DNA from: Myotis daubentonii
Taxonomy: Eukaryota; Chordata; Mammalia; Chiroptera; Vespertilionidae
Length of the DNA stretch: 64,000 nucleotides
Direction: 5' to 3'
NCBI RefSeq assembly: GCF_963259705.1
Contig: NC_081840.1
Span: 112,998,074-113,062,073 of the forward strand
The translations under genes were made by a program, and so were the position numbers. The notes beneath the pieces were generated by a model. That model had not been told where the DNA came from and ran no database searches. It worked only from the letters and a program-made list of their open reading frames with translations. Of the stretch, positions 37,998 through 48,755 are shown piece after piece; the first letter of the stretch is position 1; the number at the start of each line of letters is the position of its first letter.

Positions 37998-38213
37998 CGC
38001 CCTAGCTGGTTTGGCTCAGTGGATAGAGCATCAGCCTGTGGACTAAAGGGTCCCGGGTTCAATTCCAGTCAAGGGCACATGCCAGGGTTGTTGGATCGAT
38101 CCCCAGTAGGGGGCCTGCAGGAGGCAGCCAATCAATGATTTTCTCTCATCATTGATGTTTCCATCTCCCTCTCCCTTCCTCTCTGAAATCAATAAAAATA
38201 TTTTTTAAAAAAG
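37998..38213 (+). mobile_element. Ves SINE
   Basis: GCCCTAGCTGGTTTGGCTCA head, GGATAGAGC, B box GGTTCAATTCC, AATCAATAAAAATA tail. The 17-bp duplication GAAGACATCAACCTCCT/GAGGACATCACCCTCCT flanks it (37981-37997 and 38214-38230). Confidence 0.97.
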
Positions 38214-38421
38214 GAGGACATCACCCTCCTAACTCAAATTTGCCCCAGTTATTATCTTCATCACTCCACTTCCACTTATTTTAATTCTGGCCTATTTAGT
38301 CTATCTCCAGTCCTAGTTTCCTTAGAAGCTGATTTTAAAGACATGTAATTTCAATACTGAACACTAGATGTCACTATCAACCAGTTATATTAAACAGCCC
38401 TTCTTAAGGTATCAGCTAAAA

Positions 38422-38627
38422 CAGGGGTCCTCAAACTTTTTAAACAGGGGGCCAGTTCACTGTCCCTCAGACCGTTGGAGGGACGAACTATAGTTTAAAA
38501 AAAAAAACTATGAACAAATTCCTATGCACACTGCACATACCTTATTTTGAAGTAAAAAAACAAAACGGGAACAAATACAATATTTGCATTTGCATGTGGC
38601 CCGCGGGCCATAGTTTGAGGACCCCTG
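38422..38627. mobile_element. Non-autonomous hAT element, 206 bp
   Basis: Terminal repeats CAGGGGTCCTCAAACT and its inverse AGTTTGAGGACCCCTG are perfect over 16 bp. The flanking 8-mers AGCTAAAA (38414-38421) and AACTAAAA (38628-38635) match at 7 of 8. The inner GGCCCGCGGGCC is palindromic. It is little diverged, so a fairly recent insertion. Confidence 0.95.
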
Positions 38628-38635
38628 AACTAAAA

Positions 38636-39949
38636 AGTCATCACCAGAAGGAATATTCAAGTTACATTTACTTGATACTGTGCTACATAATCTATAAGAG
38701 CTGGAAAAGTGACAAGACACATACTTCTTACAAAATAGTGCATGTTCTCTAGCCTCACTCAGAGGGCTTAAATATTTATTTTTTTTAAAAGCCTTTTTTT
38801 TTCTCTTTTCATCAAGTGAGAAATATTAGCAAGAATACATTAAGCAACATGGAACACCAGGCACTGTACTTGTTTATAGTGTATATTTGAAACCTCTCAT
38901 TGTATGTGTGAAATATTGAGATCGGGCTTTTAGAAACTGATTTGAACCCAAAAGACAATGATTTTTCACCTAGGAAAAGCTCATCTTAGCTCTCACAAGT
39001 CTGACAAGCATACCTTAAGGTTTTGCCAAGTACAAGTTTTGGGAAAACAAGGCTAGTATTTGGATACCAAATGTGTGAACCCAAGATCTTTTTACATATA
39101 TGATTATACTCACTCCCTTTAAATGACAATCATGGTTAATACTGATCTTCCTTCCTTAGTCCTTTTGGGTGAGTTTGGACATAGAGCAAAAAGAGTCTTT
39201 TCTCCTGCCATCCTTTCAGGATTTGGTTAGGAGACCAGGTTTATAATATCTGTAAATGCGACAATTACTAGCATTTTGCTGATAATTGGGAAAACAAAAC
39301 AAGAGAAATAAGCAGGGGAAAATGTAAATTTCAAACCATCAAGGGATGGGTTAATTCTAAAAAATTTGGTAGGATCTGTATAAAATAAAACTCATAGAAG
39401 ATACTGCCCATTTTCTAAATGGCAGAAAATGATACCAGCGATTCCCACCTTCTCACCGCCCTATTTTGTTCTGAGAAGCAGAACAAACTTTTCATGCTTT
39501 TCAATTAATCTACTAATTTTATCATCTGGAGTACTCTTCATATTTGTGACTTCTGCCATACAGTTCTAAAAATCAATAAAACATAAGTTTTTCAATCAAG
39601 TAAAAACTTATTGTAAATATGAAGTCTTGTTAAGTCCCCTAAAAACAAATGGCTTTTCCTAAAGAACCATTTGCATCTGAAGTCCATGAGTGCCTGAGCT
39701 CCAAGCAAAGAGCAAGCTTACCTTGCATAACTTTAAATGCCAGAATATTTTATTTCTGTCAAAATGTATGTTCTTGTATTCAACATGTAGACTAACGGAA
39801 TAGAATAGAAAGCCCACACACATACATGCACATACACATACAGACGGACATATCTACATACATACCAAGAGTAATGAAGAGCAAGCCCAAAAACAGCATG
39901 GGGAAGATTTATTCTATTATGGTAAAGGCACACTGGGTAACCATCTGAA
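38636..39949. other. Unique AT-rich sequence
   Basis: A GTATGTATGTG-type alternating patch lies at about 39812-39862 (minus-strand sense). No gene or named repeat. Confidence 0.5.
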
Positions 39950-41145
39950 AAAAAACACAAAACTGAATCCATACCTCACATGAGACATTAAGGTTAATTC
40001 CAAATGGATTAATATAAAATGTAAAATGTCTTATACTTCAGAGTGCAGAAGAAAGTTTTTCTAAGGCACAAACTCTAGGCTGATAAAAGTGGACATTGCT
40101 AAATTCACCACTTAAAAAATGCATGGCAAAAAGTAATGAAACACCATGCACATAAGTCAAAGACTACCTAAAAACAAGACAAAACAAAACAAAACCCCCC
40201 TGCAATTTATATAATAAAAATTCTTCCATTTCCTAAAAATTAAGAAAGATCAACAACTCAGTATAAAAACAGATCACACACAAGGAGTGAAAAGGGCTCC
40301 CGGTGTAAGGTCAAAAGGGTACACACTCTTCGGGCTGGGACTCCAATAGGGCAGGGGGGTGCCTAAGGCACAAAATTTAAGAAGATCCGGAGAATTTCAT
40401 ATAACTTAATCCTCCTTAAATTGTGCCCCTCACTCCTCTTATTCCAGGCCCTGTGGTTCTTAAACATATGAAAAGATGCTCAAACTCACTGAAAATAAGA
40501 TAAATGCAAATGAAAACTACCCAAGACGCCATCTCTCACGAATGGGATTGGCAAACATCCCAATGCTGTTCAGCACACATACCACCGCAGACATTGCTGG
40601 TGAGGCTGTTAGATGTTTCAACCTCTGGAGAGCAAACGGCCACCCCTAGGCATTCAAATCACCGATAGATGCACACTCTTGACTCAATTCTAGGAATTTA
40701 TCCTACAGATACTTGCAAATATGTTTACTGGCCCACACACAACTGTACTTACAGCAGCATCGCTGGTTATGGTAAAAGACCGGATATAGCCTACATGTTA
40801 TAATAAATTATGGTTAGTTTATTCAGTGCAGTACTGTGCAACCATAACATGAATAAGGACATGCTTTAGATATTGAAGCGGAGAGTTCTCCAAACTATGT
40901 TAAGTAAGTAAAGCAAAGTTCAGAGCCGTGTGTGTGATGTGCTACTCCATGTGCCCCCTAACAGGGAAAATAATATAATATGAATGGGCTCCTGGGTGCA
41001 GAAAAATATTTGACTTAAAAAAGAAACTATCAAAGTGGTTATTTCCTGTTGGAAAACAGGAAACTGGGTGGAGAGGGAATGGGAATCACACTTTTGGTGT
41101 CTGAGTCATGTAAATGTATTATTATCTATAAGATAAAAAATGTGT
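39950..41145 (+). mobile_element. Old L1 LINE 3' portion
   Basis: Sense landmarks, more diverged than 19133-20480: AAGGTTAATTCCAAATGGAT, ACATATGAAAAGATGCTCAA, ATTTATCCTACAGATACTTG, TTACAGCAGCATCGCTGGTT, and GTGCAACCATAACATGAATA. The frame is destroyed. A non-L1 stretch at about 40290-40460 may interrupt it. Confidence 0.75.
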
Positions 41146-42309
41146 TTCCATCTAGCACTTTTGTCATCATACATACATACGTACGTACAGCACCTCCAGA
41201 TAGTTCCTAAGGCTTGTCTATCACCCTCGCAATGATACTCACTACTCGGTTTGAGCCGACTCTGGCAGAAGTTAAGCTGAGATGCCCCCCCAGCTTGGTG
41301 GTAGGATGATGGGCTTCCCCCTCCGTCTTCGCTCAGACTTCCAGGCTCTGCCGGAATCATCATCAGGCTTAACGGCCTGTGTTTTAAAAAAAGTCTGATC
41401 CTCTGACAGTGTCACCAGTAAGAGCATGAGCTGACTAGCAAGAATGTGCACGGGACCGAAGAGAAAGGGGGCTACTGCTCCCCTTGGCCGTGCTCGTCTG
41501 GTAGAGAGCCTGTGGTTTCTGTATGCAGCACAGGTTTCTGCACCCCGAGAATCTTATTCTGTGCCTGTGGAACAGCATCTTAGAGCCGAGCAGGTACACA
41601 GTGAGCACTGTGCCACTCTGCAGCCGTGTGCCATAATGGAGCCTACTCAGGCGGGGCTTCCAGTCTGCGTCTGGTTTAGGGGCAGGGATGGGGTGCGCTG
41701 GGGCAGAGGTGACTATCTGGCTCTGCTGAAACTCCTCTCATTTCTCAGTCCCAGTCCAGTCACCAGCCCTGCCAATCTGGAGACAATACTTCTTTAGTTC
41801 CCTTTGGGGGAATGCTGCCCATTTAAGGAAACCTAGCGGGGAGGAACCCTAAAATTCTCTCTCTCCTGACACTCTGATGTAGGAGGGCCACCAGGAGGGG
41901 TAGGTTGGAAGCTCAATCACCTTACTCCACTCTTACCTGAGCAGTCCCTCTTTCCTCTGTTGTAGTACTGGAGATCCTGTCTGAGCCCCAAACCTGCTCT
42001 TGATCCATTATTTCATCCAGTTTCCAGGGCAGTCTTCCTGGGCCTCAAGGATGACTGAATGGAACAGGTGGAGGGCTTTCTATTGCCAATGCCAGCATGT
42101 GTTCCAGAAGATGTGTGGGCACCCAGGAGGAACTGAGTATGGCACCATCAGGAGGAGACCCGATTAACAGGCCGAGAGCAGGGAGAAGGCACATAATGAT
42201 CACCCCACATCTGTCAGCTCCTGAGCACCGCACAGGTACTGGGTCCTGGCTGGAGACTTGGTCTACATTTTCTCCAAATCCCAGGGATTGCCAGGTCAGT
42301 AAGTAGTCT
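41146..42309. other. Unique sequence, nothing recognised
   Basis: The open frames at 41444-41797 (+) and 42045-42494 (-) show no domain or splice context. A short CATA/CGTA repeat lies at about 41170-41187. Confidence 0.5.
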
Positions 42310-42600
42310 TGCCTCCACTTGTTACCTCCACCTGCCCTCCCTGGAGACCTTCCCCTACACCCCATGTTTGCCTCCCCACCACTGCTCACTGCTTCAGTTC
42401 CTATTAACTTCATAACACTCACCAAAATGTGTAATTCTTGCTTGTTAACTGGCCTTTTCTCTTTATTACTTTCTCCATTAGATTTTAAGCTCAATGTGGG
42501 TAGGAACCATGTTAATCTTTTCCATTGTTTTATCTACAATGCCTAGCCCAGTGTATGGCAACAAGTAGTTAAGATTATTTGTTGAATAAATTAATGATTA
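42310..42600 (+). mobile_element. L2 LINE 3' end
   Basis: L2 tail: GATTTTAAGCTCAATGTGGG, TAGGAACCATGTTAATCTTT, TGCCTAGCCCAGTGTATGGC, TTTGTTGAATAAATTAATGA. Confidence 0.85.
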
Positions 42601-42676
42601 TATATTGCTTGGTTGTTAATTAATAATTAATGATGATAATAATTAATGAGTATGTATTAATAAAGAAATCTAAACA

Positions 42677-42888
42677 TGCCCTGCTGGTGTGGCTCAGTGG
42701 TTGAGTGTTGACCCATGAACCAGGAGGTCACGGTTTGATTCTGGTTGGAGCACATGCCTGGGTTTTGGGATCGATCCCAGGCATGCAGGAGGCAACCGAT
42801 GTTTCTCTCTTATCACAGATGTTTCTATCTCTCCCTCTCTCTCCCTTCCTCTCTTTGAAATCAATAAAAACATTAAATTTTAAAAAAT
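42677..42888 (+). mobile_element. Ves SINE, second head type
   Basis: GGCTCAGTGGTTGAGTGTTG, then ACCCATGAACCAGGAGGTCA and GGTTTGATTC. This differs from the GGATAGAGCATC...CCTGCGGACT head type. The perfect duplication AAATCTAAACA flanks it (42666-42676 and 42889-42899). Confidence 0.97.
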
Positions 42889-42899
42889 AAATCTAAACA

Positions 42900-43820
42900 G
42901 AGTTTTTATGTGAGGTAGTGGTCCCGCTGTTTAAAAATGAGAAAAATCATAGATAATGGGAAAGAAGTGCATATAATTAGGTACATTTCATCAGGTTCAC
43001 TTTAGATTTAGGATTTCAAGAGGTCTTGAGAATAGGGCCTGGGTTCTAAAATGCCAATACTTTGTTAAACCTATTCTTGATTCTTGTAGGAAAGGTTTCA
43101 CAATCAGTTTTTGACTTTTTTTTTCCATCCACACATCTATTTTAAGAACATTATTGAATAACTTTCATATGTTAAGCACTGAGGATACAAATATATCAAC
43201 ACTCATTCTCCTTTAGAAGCTCAGGCACATGTCAATCAATAACTAAAATATAACATAAGCATTTTAATAGCCACAAGCAGAAAGACTTTTAGAACACAGT
43301 TTGATGGGGATAGGAATACAAGAGGGAGTCCACAAAGTGTCACAGTAGCTTGGAACTCTGCTTCAAGGCTGAACCATGCAAATGTCTAGCAAAGGGGAGA
43401 AACCTCACCCAAAGTAATTACTCTCTAAGTCTCATTCAAGTAACGACAGAACTCTAAGAAAAGTACATAAAACAAAGCCGCTCACCACGAGAAATTAGAA
43501 AAGCAACTCAGGGCAAACAGGCAGGAAAAGAGCAGAGTCTGTTTGGCTGGGGACAGCACAGCAGCAGCTGCTAGAGGAGGAGGATGAAAACCCGGTGCCT
43601 GAACACCCACAGGACACACAGATGCCCACCATGTCTTCCTTCCGGTCAGGGCCACACGCAGGTCCAGAGTTTGTCTCTGAACATTCGGAACCAGTTACCT
43701 TGCTTTAATTTATGAAATAAATCTGAAACTGCTGATGGGTCCGGATGGAAGCCTAGCGATGCCTCAGCTGAGGAGGAGATGTGAAAGGCTCCAAGAAGGG
43801 TGCTTGGAGGGCAGGCCACA
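42900..43820. other. Unique sequence, nothing recognised
   Basis: AT-rich then mixed sequence; no gene or named repeat before the 30-bp triplication. Confidence 0.5.
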
Positions 43821-43910
43821 GGAGCCAATTCTGGCATGTCATAATTGCCAGAAGCCAATTCTAGCATGTCATAATTGCCAGAAGCCAATTCTAGCATGTC
43901 ATAATTGCAA
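43821..43910. repeat. Exact three-copy 30-bp tandem repeat
   Basis: Three head-to-tail 30-mers, 43821-43850, 43851-43880 and 43881-43910. Units 2 and 3 are identical but for the last-but-one base, and unit 1 differs at two positions. Each contains AGCATGTCATAATTGC or a one-base variant. The period is a multiple of three, so open frames on both strands show a 10-residue repeat; I see no evidence of translation. Confidence 0.97.
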
Positions 43911-44222
43911 GAGTTTCATCAAAAGGTTGATGGAACTTGGGGACTCAACAAGGGCTGAGTCACATATGTTGTCACCTTTGGGAATGGCTGATGGCATTTC
44001 CCCAAACCTGAAAAGGGATGATTGTTTGCTGCCAGACAGCTCAGAGCATCTTAATCTACATGTTATTGCCTCCTACTGACCAAACACCTGAACGGCCGTA
44101 GGCTAATTCCCCCATTCTGACAATGCCTCTGTACAGGAAACCCTACCCCTTTGAAGTGTATATCTCTGCCTTGCCTCAGGACAATTTGTGTTAATAAAAA
44201 GCATGGGGTCTTGAGACTAGAT
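43911..44222. other. Possible LTR-like tail
   Basis: AATAAAAAGCATGGGGTC after CCCTACCCCTTTGAAGTGTA recalls the polyadenylation end of a retroviral LTR, but no start or partner was found. Confidence 0.25.
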
Positions 44223-44437
44223 CAGGGGTGGGCAAACTACGGCCAGCGGGCCGGATCCGGTCAGTTTGAAATGAATAAAACTAAAAAAAAAAAAAGACCG
44301 TACCCATTTATATAATGATGTTTACTGTGAATTTATATTAGTTCACACAAACACTCCATCCATGCTTTTGTTCCGGCCCTCCGGTCCAGTTTAAGAACCC
44401 ATTGTGGCTCTCGAGTCAAAAAGTTTGCCCACCCCTG
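44223..44437 (+). mobile_element. Non-autonomous hAT element, 215 bp
   Basis: Ends CAGGGGTGGGCAAACT and AGTTTGCCCACCCCTG are perfect inverted repeats. The target duplication GACTAGAT is perfect (44215-44222 and 44438-44445). The copy at 47956-48171 is the same family in reverse. The orientation sign is arbitrary, set relative to that copy. Confidence 0.97.
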
Positions 44438-44445
44438 GACTAGAT

Positions 44446-45517
44446 CTTAGTTCCTTCTAGCTAAGCTCCTCTGACCCCCATATGCCTTTCAAAATTATGC
44501 TTCGTCTCTGGACTCTTAAGTTACACACAGCCCCTTTTCCAGATTGCTGAACCCTTCTAGATGCTGGAACAAGAACCCTGGCAGGGCTGACTAGGAAGGA
44601 GGGAGCAAGTGTGGGGGGAGGGGAGGGAAGAAGGGGCACTTTCATCTCAACAAAAGGCGCCATGGGAGCACGCACTTGCTTAGGTTTGTCCTGTCATTAG
44701 CTCTGAAGGGACTCAGGAAATTCAGAGTGAGCAAAATTAAAAACAAGATGAGAGAGACAGGAGTTTGGGTGCCAAGAAACGCTCCCCAACCTCCAAGGCC
44801 TTGGGTTCTGGGGATTGGGCCAAGGGGACTTCATGCCGTTGTTTTATCTGCACTGAGCTGCCCAGCCCAGCCCAAACCGAGACTCTGCTGCATTCAAGAC
44901 TGATTTCATTTGCTAAAATCCACTAGATTGAGTCATCAAGTACCTTGACTCACTTACTCATTTATTTTCAGCACCTATTCAAAGCCTAGGCATTTGCTAA
45001 AGCCAAGTGCCTGGAATGGCTCCCGGGATGGCTGGGTGGCAGGCGGGGCGATGGGAACAAACAGTTACAAGAAGTGGGAACAGAAGAACAGAACAGTACA
45101 CAAGGGGGTGAGCCGGTGGCTTTTGAACAGAGTGCATGGGGCGGACCAAGAGTGGGCACAGCATGGCACTCCAGACTGATGGAACAGCGCGTGCATTCCC
45201 TTGGAGGCACAGCCTGCAGCCTGCTGGGTCACGGAGAAACACGTCGCAGCCTGGCCAGCCCTGGGGGCCCAGGGAGGCCTGGCAGCAGACAGATGATGAA
45301 GGGCCTGGCCTTTATTCCATAGGCAATGGGGCGCCAGAGATGGAATTTAAGCAAAGAAGAGGCATGTCCTGATGTGTGTTTTGGAAAGACAGTCTTTTTG
45401 GAAAGAGGCAGGGAGAAAAATAAACTCAGACTAAGGGAGACCTGAAGCACATAGGTTTCTCCCATCACATACAAACTACTCTGTTTTAAAAGTCAGTATT
45501 TTTGAATTCTCACCTGA
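44446..45517. other. GC-richer unique sequence
   Basis: Many overlapping frames at 44986-45372 on both strands reflect GC content and show no domain. About 45310-45420 may be the same diffuse repeat as 33400-35190. Confidence 0.4.
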
Positions 45518-45738
45518 GGATATTTTTCCATTGGTTTTTAGAGAGAGTGGAAGGGAGAGAGAGAGACAGAGAAACATTGATGTGAGAGAGACACATCGAT
45601 TAGTTGCCTTCATACACGATCCAACCAGGGCTGGGGATCAAGCCTGCAACCTAGGTACGTCCCCGTGACCGGCATCGAACCCGGGACCCTTCAGTCCCCG
45701 GGCCTATGCTCTTTCCACTGAGCCAAACCCACTAGGGC
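45518..45738 (-). mobile_element. Ves SINE
   Basis: Antisense Ves: TTCCATTGGTTTTTAGAGAG, AACATTGATGTGAGAGAGAC, TCGAACCCGGGACCCTTCAG, CCACTGAGCCAAACCCACTA then GGGC. No clear target duplication. Confidence 0.93.
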
Positions 45739-45819
45739 TTAATAGTCAATATTAATAGTCAACCCCTATGCAGCACTTAGTGTGTCCAAGTCATCTCATC
45801 TTTTCAACAGTCTTTTGTA

Positions 45820-46058
45820 GGATGTGAGGGCGATCTGGCTGCGACATCTGTCACCCCATTGATCGCCAGGGTTGATTCGGCTGATCTGGCTGGCTAGGCG
45901 GGTGTCCCCCTCCTCCCTCACCGATCCATGTGCGTCCCTCCCGAAGCTGCGCGCTCGGTCGAAGAGGACGACCTTCCCCCCCCCGAGGAGAGGACCGGTC
46001 TTCGGTCAAGGGTATACGAGTAGCTGCGCTCCCCTGCTAGAACCTCCAAACAAGCTCT
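45820..46058 (+). pseudogene. 7SK RNA retropseudogene, 3'-truncated and tailless
   Basis: The copy starts exactly at the RNA 5' end (GGATGTGAGGGCGATCTGGC) and runs through ATTGATCGCCAGGGTTGATT, GCTGGCTAGGCGGGTGTCCC, GAAGCTGCGCGCTCGGTCGA and GTATACGAGTAGCTGCGCTC to AACAAGCTCT. It stops at about nucleotide 240 of the roughly 330-nt RNA. A perfect 15-bp target duplication CAACAGTCTTTTGTA flanks it (45805-45819 and 46059-46073), with no poly(A) between the truncation and the repeat. The RNA continues CTCAA, so CAA is shared with the duplication. A C-run expansion marks one internal change. 7SK normally binds HEXIM and P-TEFb in the nucleus. This copy lacks the 3' third and has no visible Pol III promoter, so it is a pseudogene. 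Confidence 0.96.
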
Positions 46059-46073
46059 CAACAGTCTTTTGTA

Positions 46074-47764
46074 AAACAGGGATGAAAATTCCTATTGATT
46101 GGCTAATTGTGAAGACAAATGAACTGATGCAACAACTGCGAAGTAAGGCACAGAGCAGTGTCTGGCACATGGCAGGTTCCAGTGCCTTGCGAGCCTGCAT
46201 CAGCTCCAACATCTTCTTCCTTTGAGGTTTTGCATCAGCTTTGCAATACAGAGGACTGCTCCTTTACCACCAAAGGAACAGCGTCTTTGGGTGGATCTTA
46301 GAGTGATTCTGACTCTCTTAGTATCCTGCAGCTCTGGAACGTGGAGGTTTCTGGAAGGCCAGTCTCCAGGGAGTGAAGGTTGGTTTTTTGGTAGTCATTA
46401 CCCAAATGACCCTGTTCTTTCAAATGCCTGCTAACCCTTTGAAGGAAAAGTTTCATTTATTTGTATTAAATCATGAGCAAAAATAATAAATACGCATTTA
46501 ACTACAAAAATTCAAAAAATTTCAGGCAGAGTTTAAAGCTGTGATCATGTTAAAAAACATGACAGCACAGTTAATGTGATGCTTCAGGATGGATCTCTGT
46601 TCATTAGACATAAACGCTCTCATCCCCATAAGTGGCAATAATGCCTGGGCAGGGCTGGAAGTGTCTCGGAGGCTGCTCTGGAGACGGCCAGGTGGTCCTC
46701 TTTGATGCCCGGAGGGAAGGGGTCTGGGTGAGGAAGGCGGGGGCTCTGTGCGCTCCGGGTGCTTTAGAGAAGTGACAGGGCAGGGCGCTTTCCCTTCAGA
46801 GCCTACCTGCACGCAGTCCTCAGCCCGAAGCCAACTGTTGGGGTCCTTCAGTCCTTGTCCAAAAAAGAAGTGTCACCCAGCACTGGACGGGTCCCCCACT
46901 TCCTCCAGCCTCCAGTCAAGGACATCTGCATTCTTCCTGCCCCTCTCCCAACTACTGGCTCTAAAACAGAGGAGCCCCAGCAAGAAGGCGAGCACGCGGG
47001 GTGCCCACCAGGCACTGGGCAGAGCCTTCCTGCCTGCCTGGGCGGTTCGGCCTTCCGCTTGGTGTCTCTTTCGTGGGTCTCATTCGTTTTCCTGTTTAAT
47101 GCTTGCTGCCTTTCATTAAGTTTTATTGCAGCAGGGGCCTCTGGAGTTATTCAGAGGCAGACCGTCATGACCGTGAGCGACAGCTCTCTCGGCCATGAGT
47201 CAGCCAAGCAGATATCAATCTGAATTCTGGGCTTCCAATCAAATATTCGGAAAAGGGCTCTGTACCCTTTGAAAGATGCAAAGTAAACAGAATCTCAGCC
47301 TGGGAAGCAAACGTACCTCAGATCATTTAAACGGAATTTCTAACGAAGACGGGAGAGTCAGTGGTTCCAACAACTTTAATGAGTGAGTTTTGGGCGAAAG
47401 CACAGAAAACAAATAGGATGGAATATCAAAGTTGTCCTTGTAACATCCAATTCCTATGAATCTACTCACACCCTGAGACTATCTGTCTCAGCCTTTTAGC
47501 AATTATCAACTTCAAACTGTGTTGCCCTACAGTATGAAAGGTTTTCATCAATTGGTAAGAATGTATATCCATGTCCTTATAGTCCTTATAAGTGTTTGTT
47601 TTTCTTTCATATCATCAGTTCAGAGACACTCAATGCAACACTAAGAAAACATGCTTGCCCAGTAGAAAGAGATCACATTTCTTCTTCCTTCCAAATCATT
47701 TCACCACTCTGTATTTACATTTCTGATTCTTTGTTAAGTAGGTTTTAATCAGTGTCCTTTAAAA
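46074..47764. other. Unique sequence with one MIR trace
   Basis: A sense MIR tail lies at about 46085-46190 (ACAGAGCAGTGTCTGGCACA). The frames at 46748-47223 are GC-driven. The block at 47100-47230 is examined in the findings. Confidence 0.45.
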
Positions 47765-47905
47765 CTTTGCTACACAAAGTATAATCCATAAACCAACAGC
47801 ATCCACATCACATGGCAGCATGTCCGAAAACCAGATACTCCAGTCCTCCCCAGACCCACCCAACTGGAACTTGCACTCCCCAGGAGTCACACTGCAGTGA
47901 GAGAC
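47765..47905 (-). mobile_element. MER5-type fossil, partial
   Basis: AACCAACAGCATCCACATCA and TCCCCAGACCCACCCAACTG follow the antisense MER5A order but are much diverged. Confidence 0.5.
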
Positions 47906-47926
47906 CTGCCTCAAGAGACGGTATGA

Positions 47927-48384
47927 GCCCTGACCAGTGTTCTCAGTGGTTAGAGCAGGGTGGGCAAACTTTTTGACTCGAGGGCCACAATGGGTTCTTA
48001 AACTGGACCGGAGGGCCGGAACAAAAGCATGGATGGAGTGTTTGTGTGAACTAATATAAAATTCAAAGTAAACATCATTACATGAAAGGTACGGTCTTTT
48101 TTTTTTTTTTTAGTTTTATTCATTTCAAACGGACCGGATCCGTCCCGCGGGCCGTAGTTTGCCCACAGCTGGGTTAGAGTGTCAGCCCACGCACACCGAA
48201 GGGTCTCGAATTGGATTCCGGGGCAAGGGCACGTACACCTGGGTTGCAGGTTCAATCCCCTGTCCCACTCGGGGTGCATGCATGAGGTAACCAATCAATG
48301 TGTCTCTCTCACAGCAATGTTTCTCTCTCCTTTCCTCTCCCTCCCTCTCTTCCACCCTCTCTAAAATCAATGGGGAAAAAACAT
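47927..48384 (+). mobile_element. Ves SINE interrupted by a hAT element
   Basis: The first 29 bp of the SINE (GCCCTGACCAGTGTTCTCAG...) are at 47927-47955. The body resumes at 48180 with TGTCAGCCCACGCACACCGA, GGTTGCAGGTTCAATCCCC and a CT-rich region ending AAAATCAATGGGG. The hAT splits it after the A-box GGTTAGAG. Confidence 0.93.
47956..48171 (-). mobile_element. Non-autonomous hAT element nested in a Ves SINE
   Basis: 216 bp, starting CAGGGTGGGCAAACTTTTTG and ending GTAGTTTGCCCACAGCTG. The target duplication GGTTAGAG is perfect (47948-47955 and 48172-48179). It is the same family as 44223-44437 in opposite orientation, including the T-tract opposite that copy's A-tract. Confidence 0.97.
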
Positions 48385-48534
48385 CATTGGGTGAGGATTA
48401 ACAACAACAAAATGATGGTGTGAATCTGACAACTCCGTAATCTACAGAAAAGCAAATACTTTTGCAGTTAAAACTCAAATGCAATAGGACATCAGTGCGC
48501 ATAAACAATAATACTGACACAGCAGCACGCTTAC

Positions 48535-48755
48535 TCAGTGCAGACCTGTTACAGGGCCTCGCAGAGTAGCTCCAGACGCTTCACTACGGACAGGAGGTAG
48601 GTACCATCCTCCTCAGCCTGTAGATAATGTACAGAGCCCCAGACAGCTTACATAACTTGGGCAAGACCACAAAGCAAACCAGCGGAAGAGGCAGGACTTG
48701 ATCCAGGCAGTCTGACCTCAGAGGGCATGTTTCTAACCATTGCCCCGTACCCCTC
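48535..48755 (-). repeat. MIR SINE
   Basis: Antisense MIR: TTACATAACTTGGGCAAGAC, GGAAGAGGCAGGACTTGATC, CCAGGCAGTCTGACCTCAGA. Confidence 0.8.

Noticed and set aside
43821..43910. Short direct repeats considered as a CRISPR-like array
   Set aside because: The repeats are contiguous with no spacers, and the genome is mammalian.
43735..44079. Open frame with a repeated CHNC motif that resembles zinc knuckles
   Set aside because: The repeat is produced by the 30-bp triplication; the opposite strand is open as well, and nothing surrounds it that looks like a gene.
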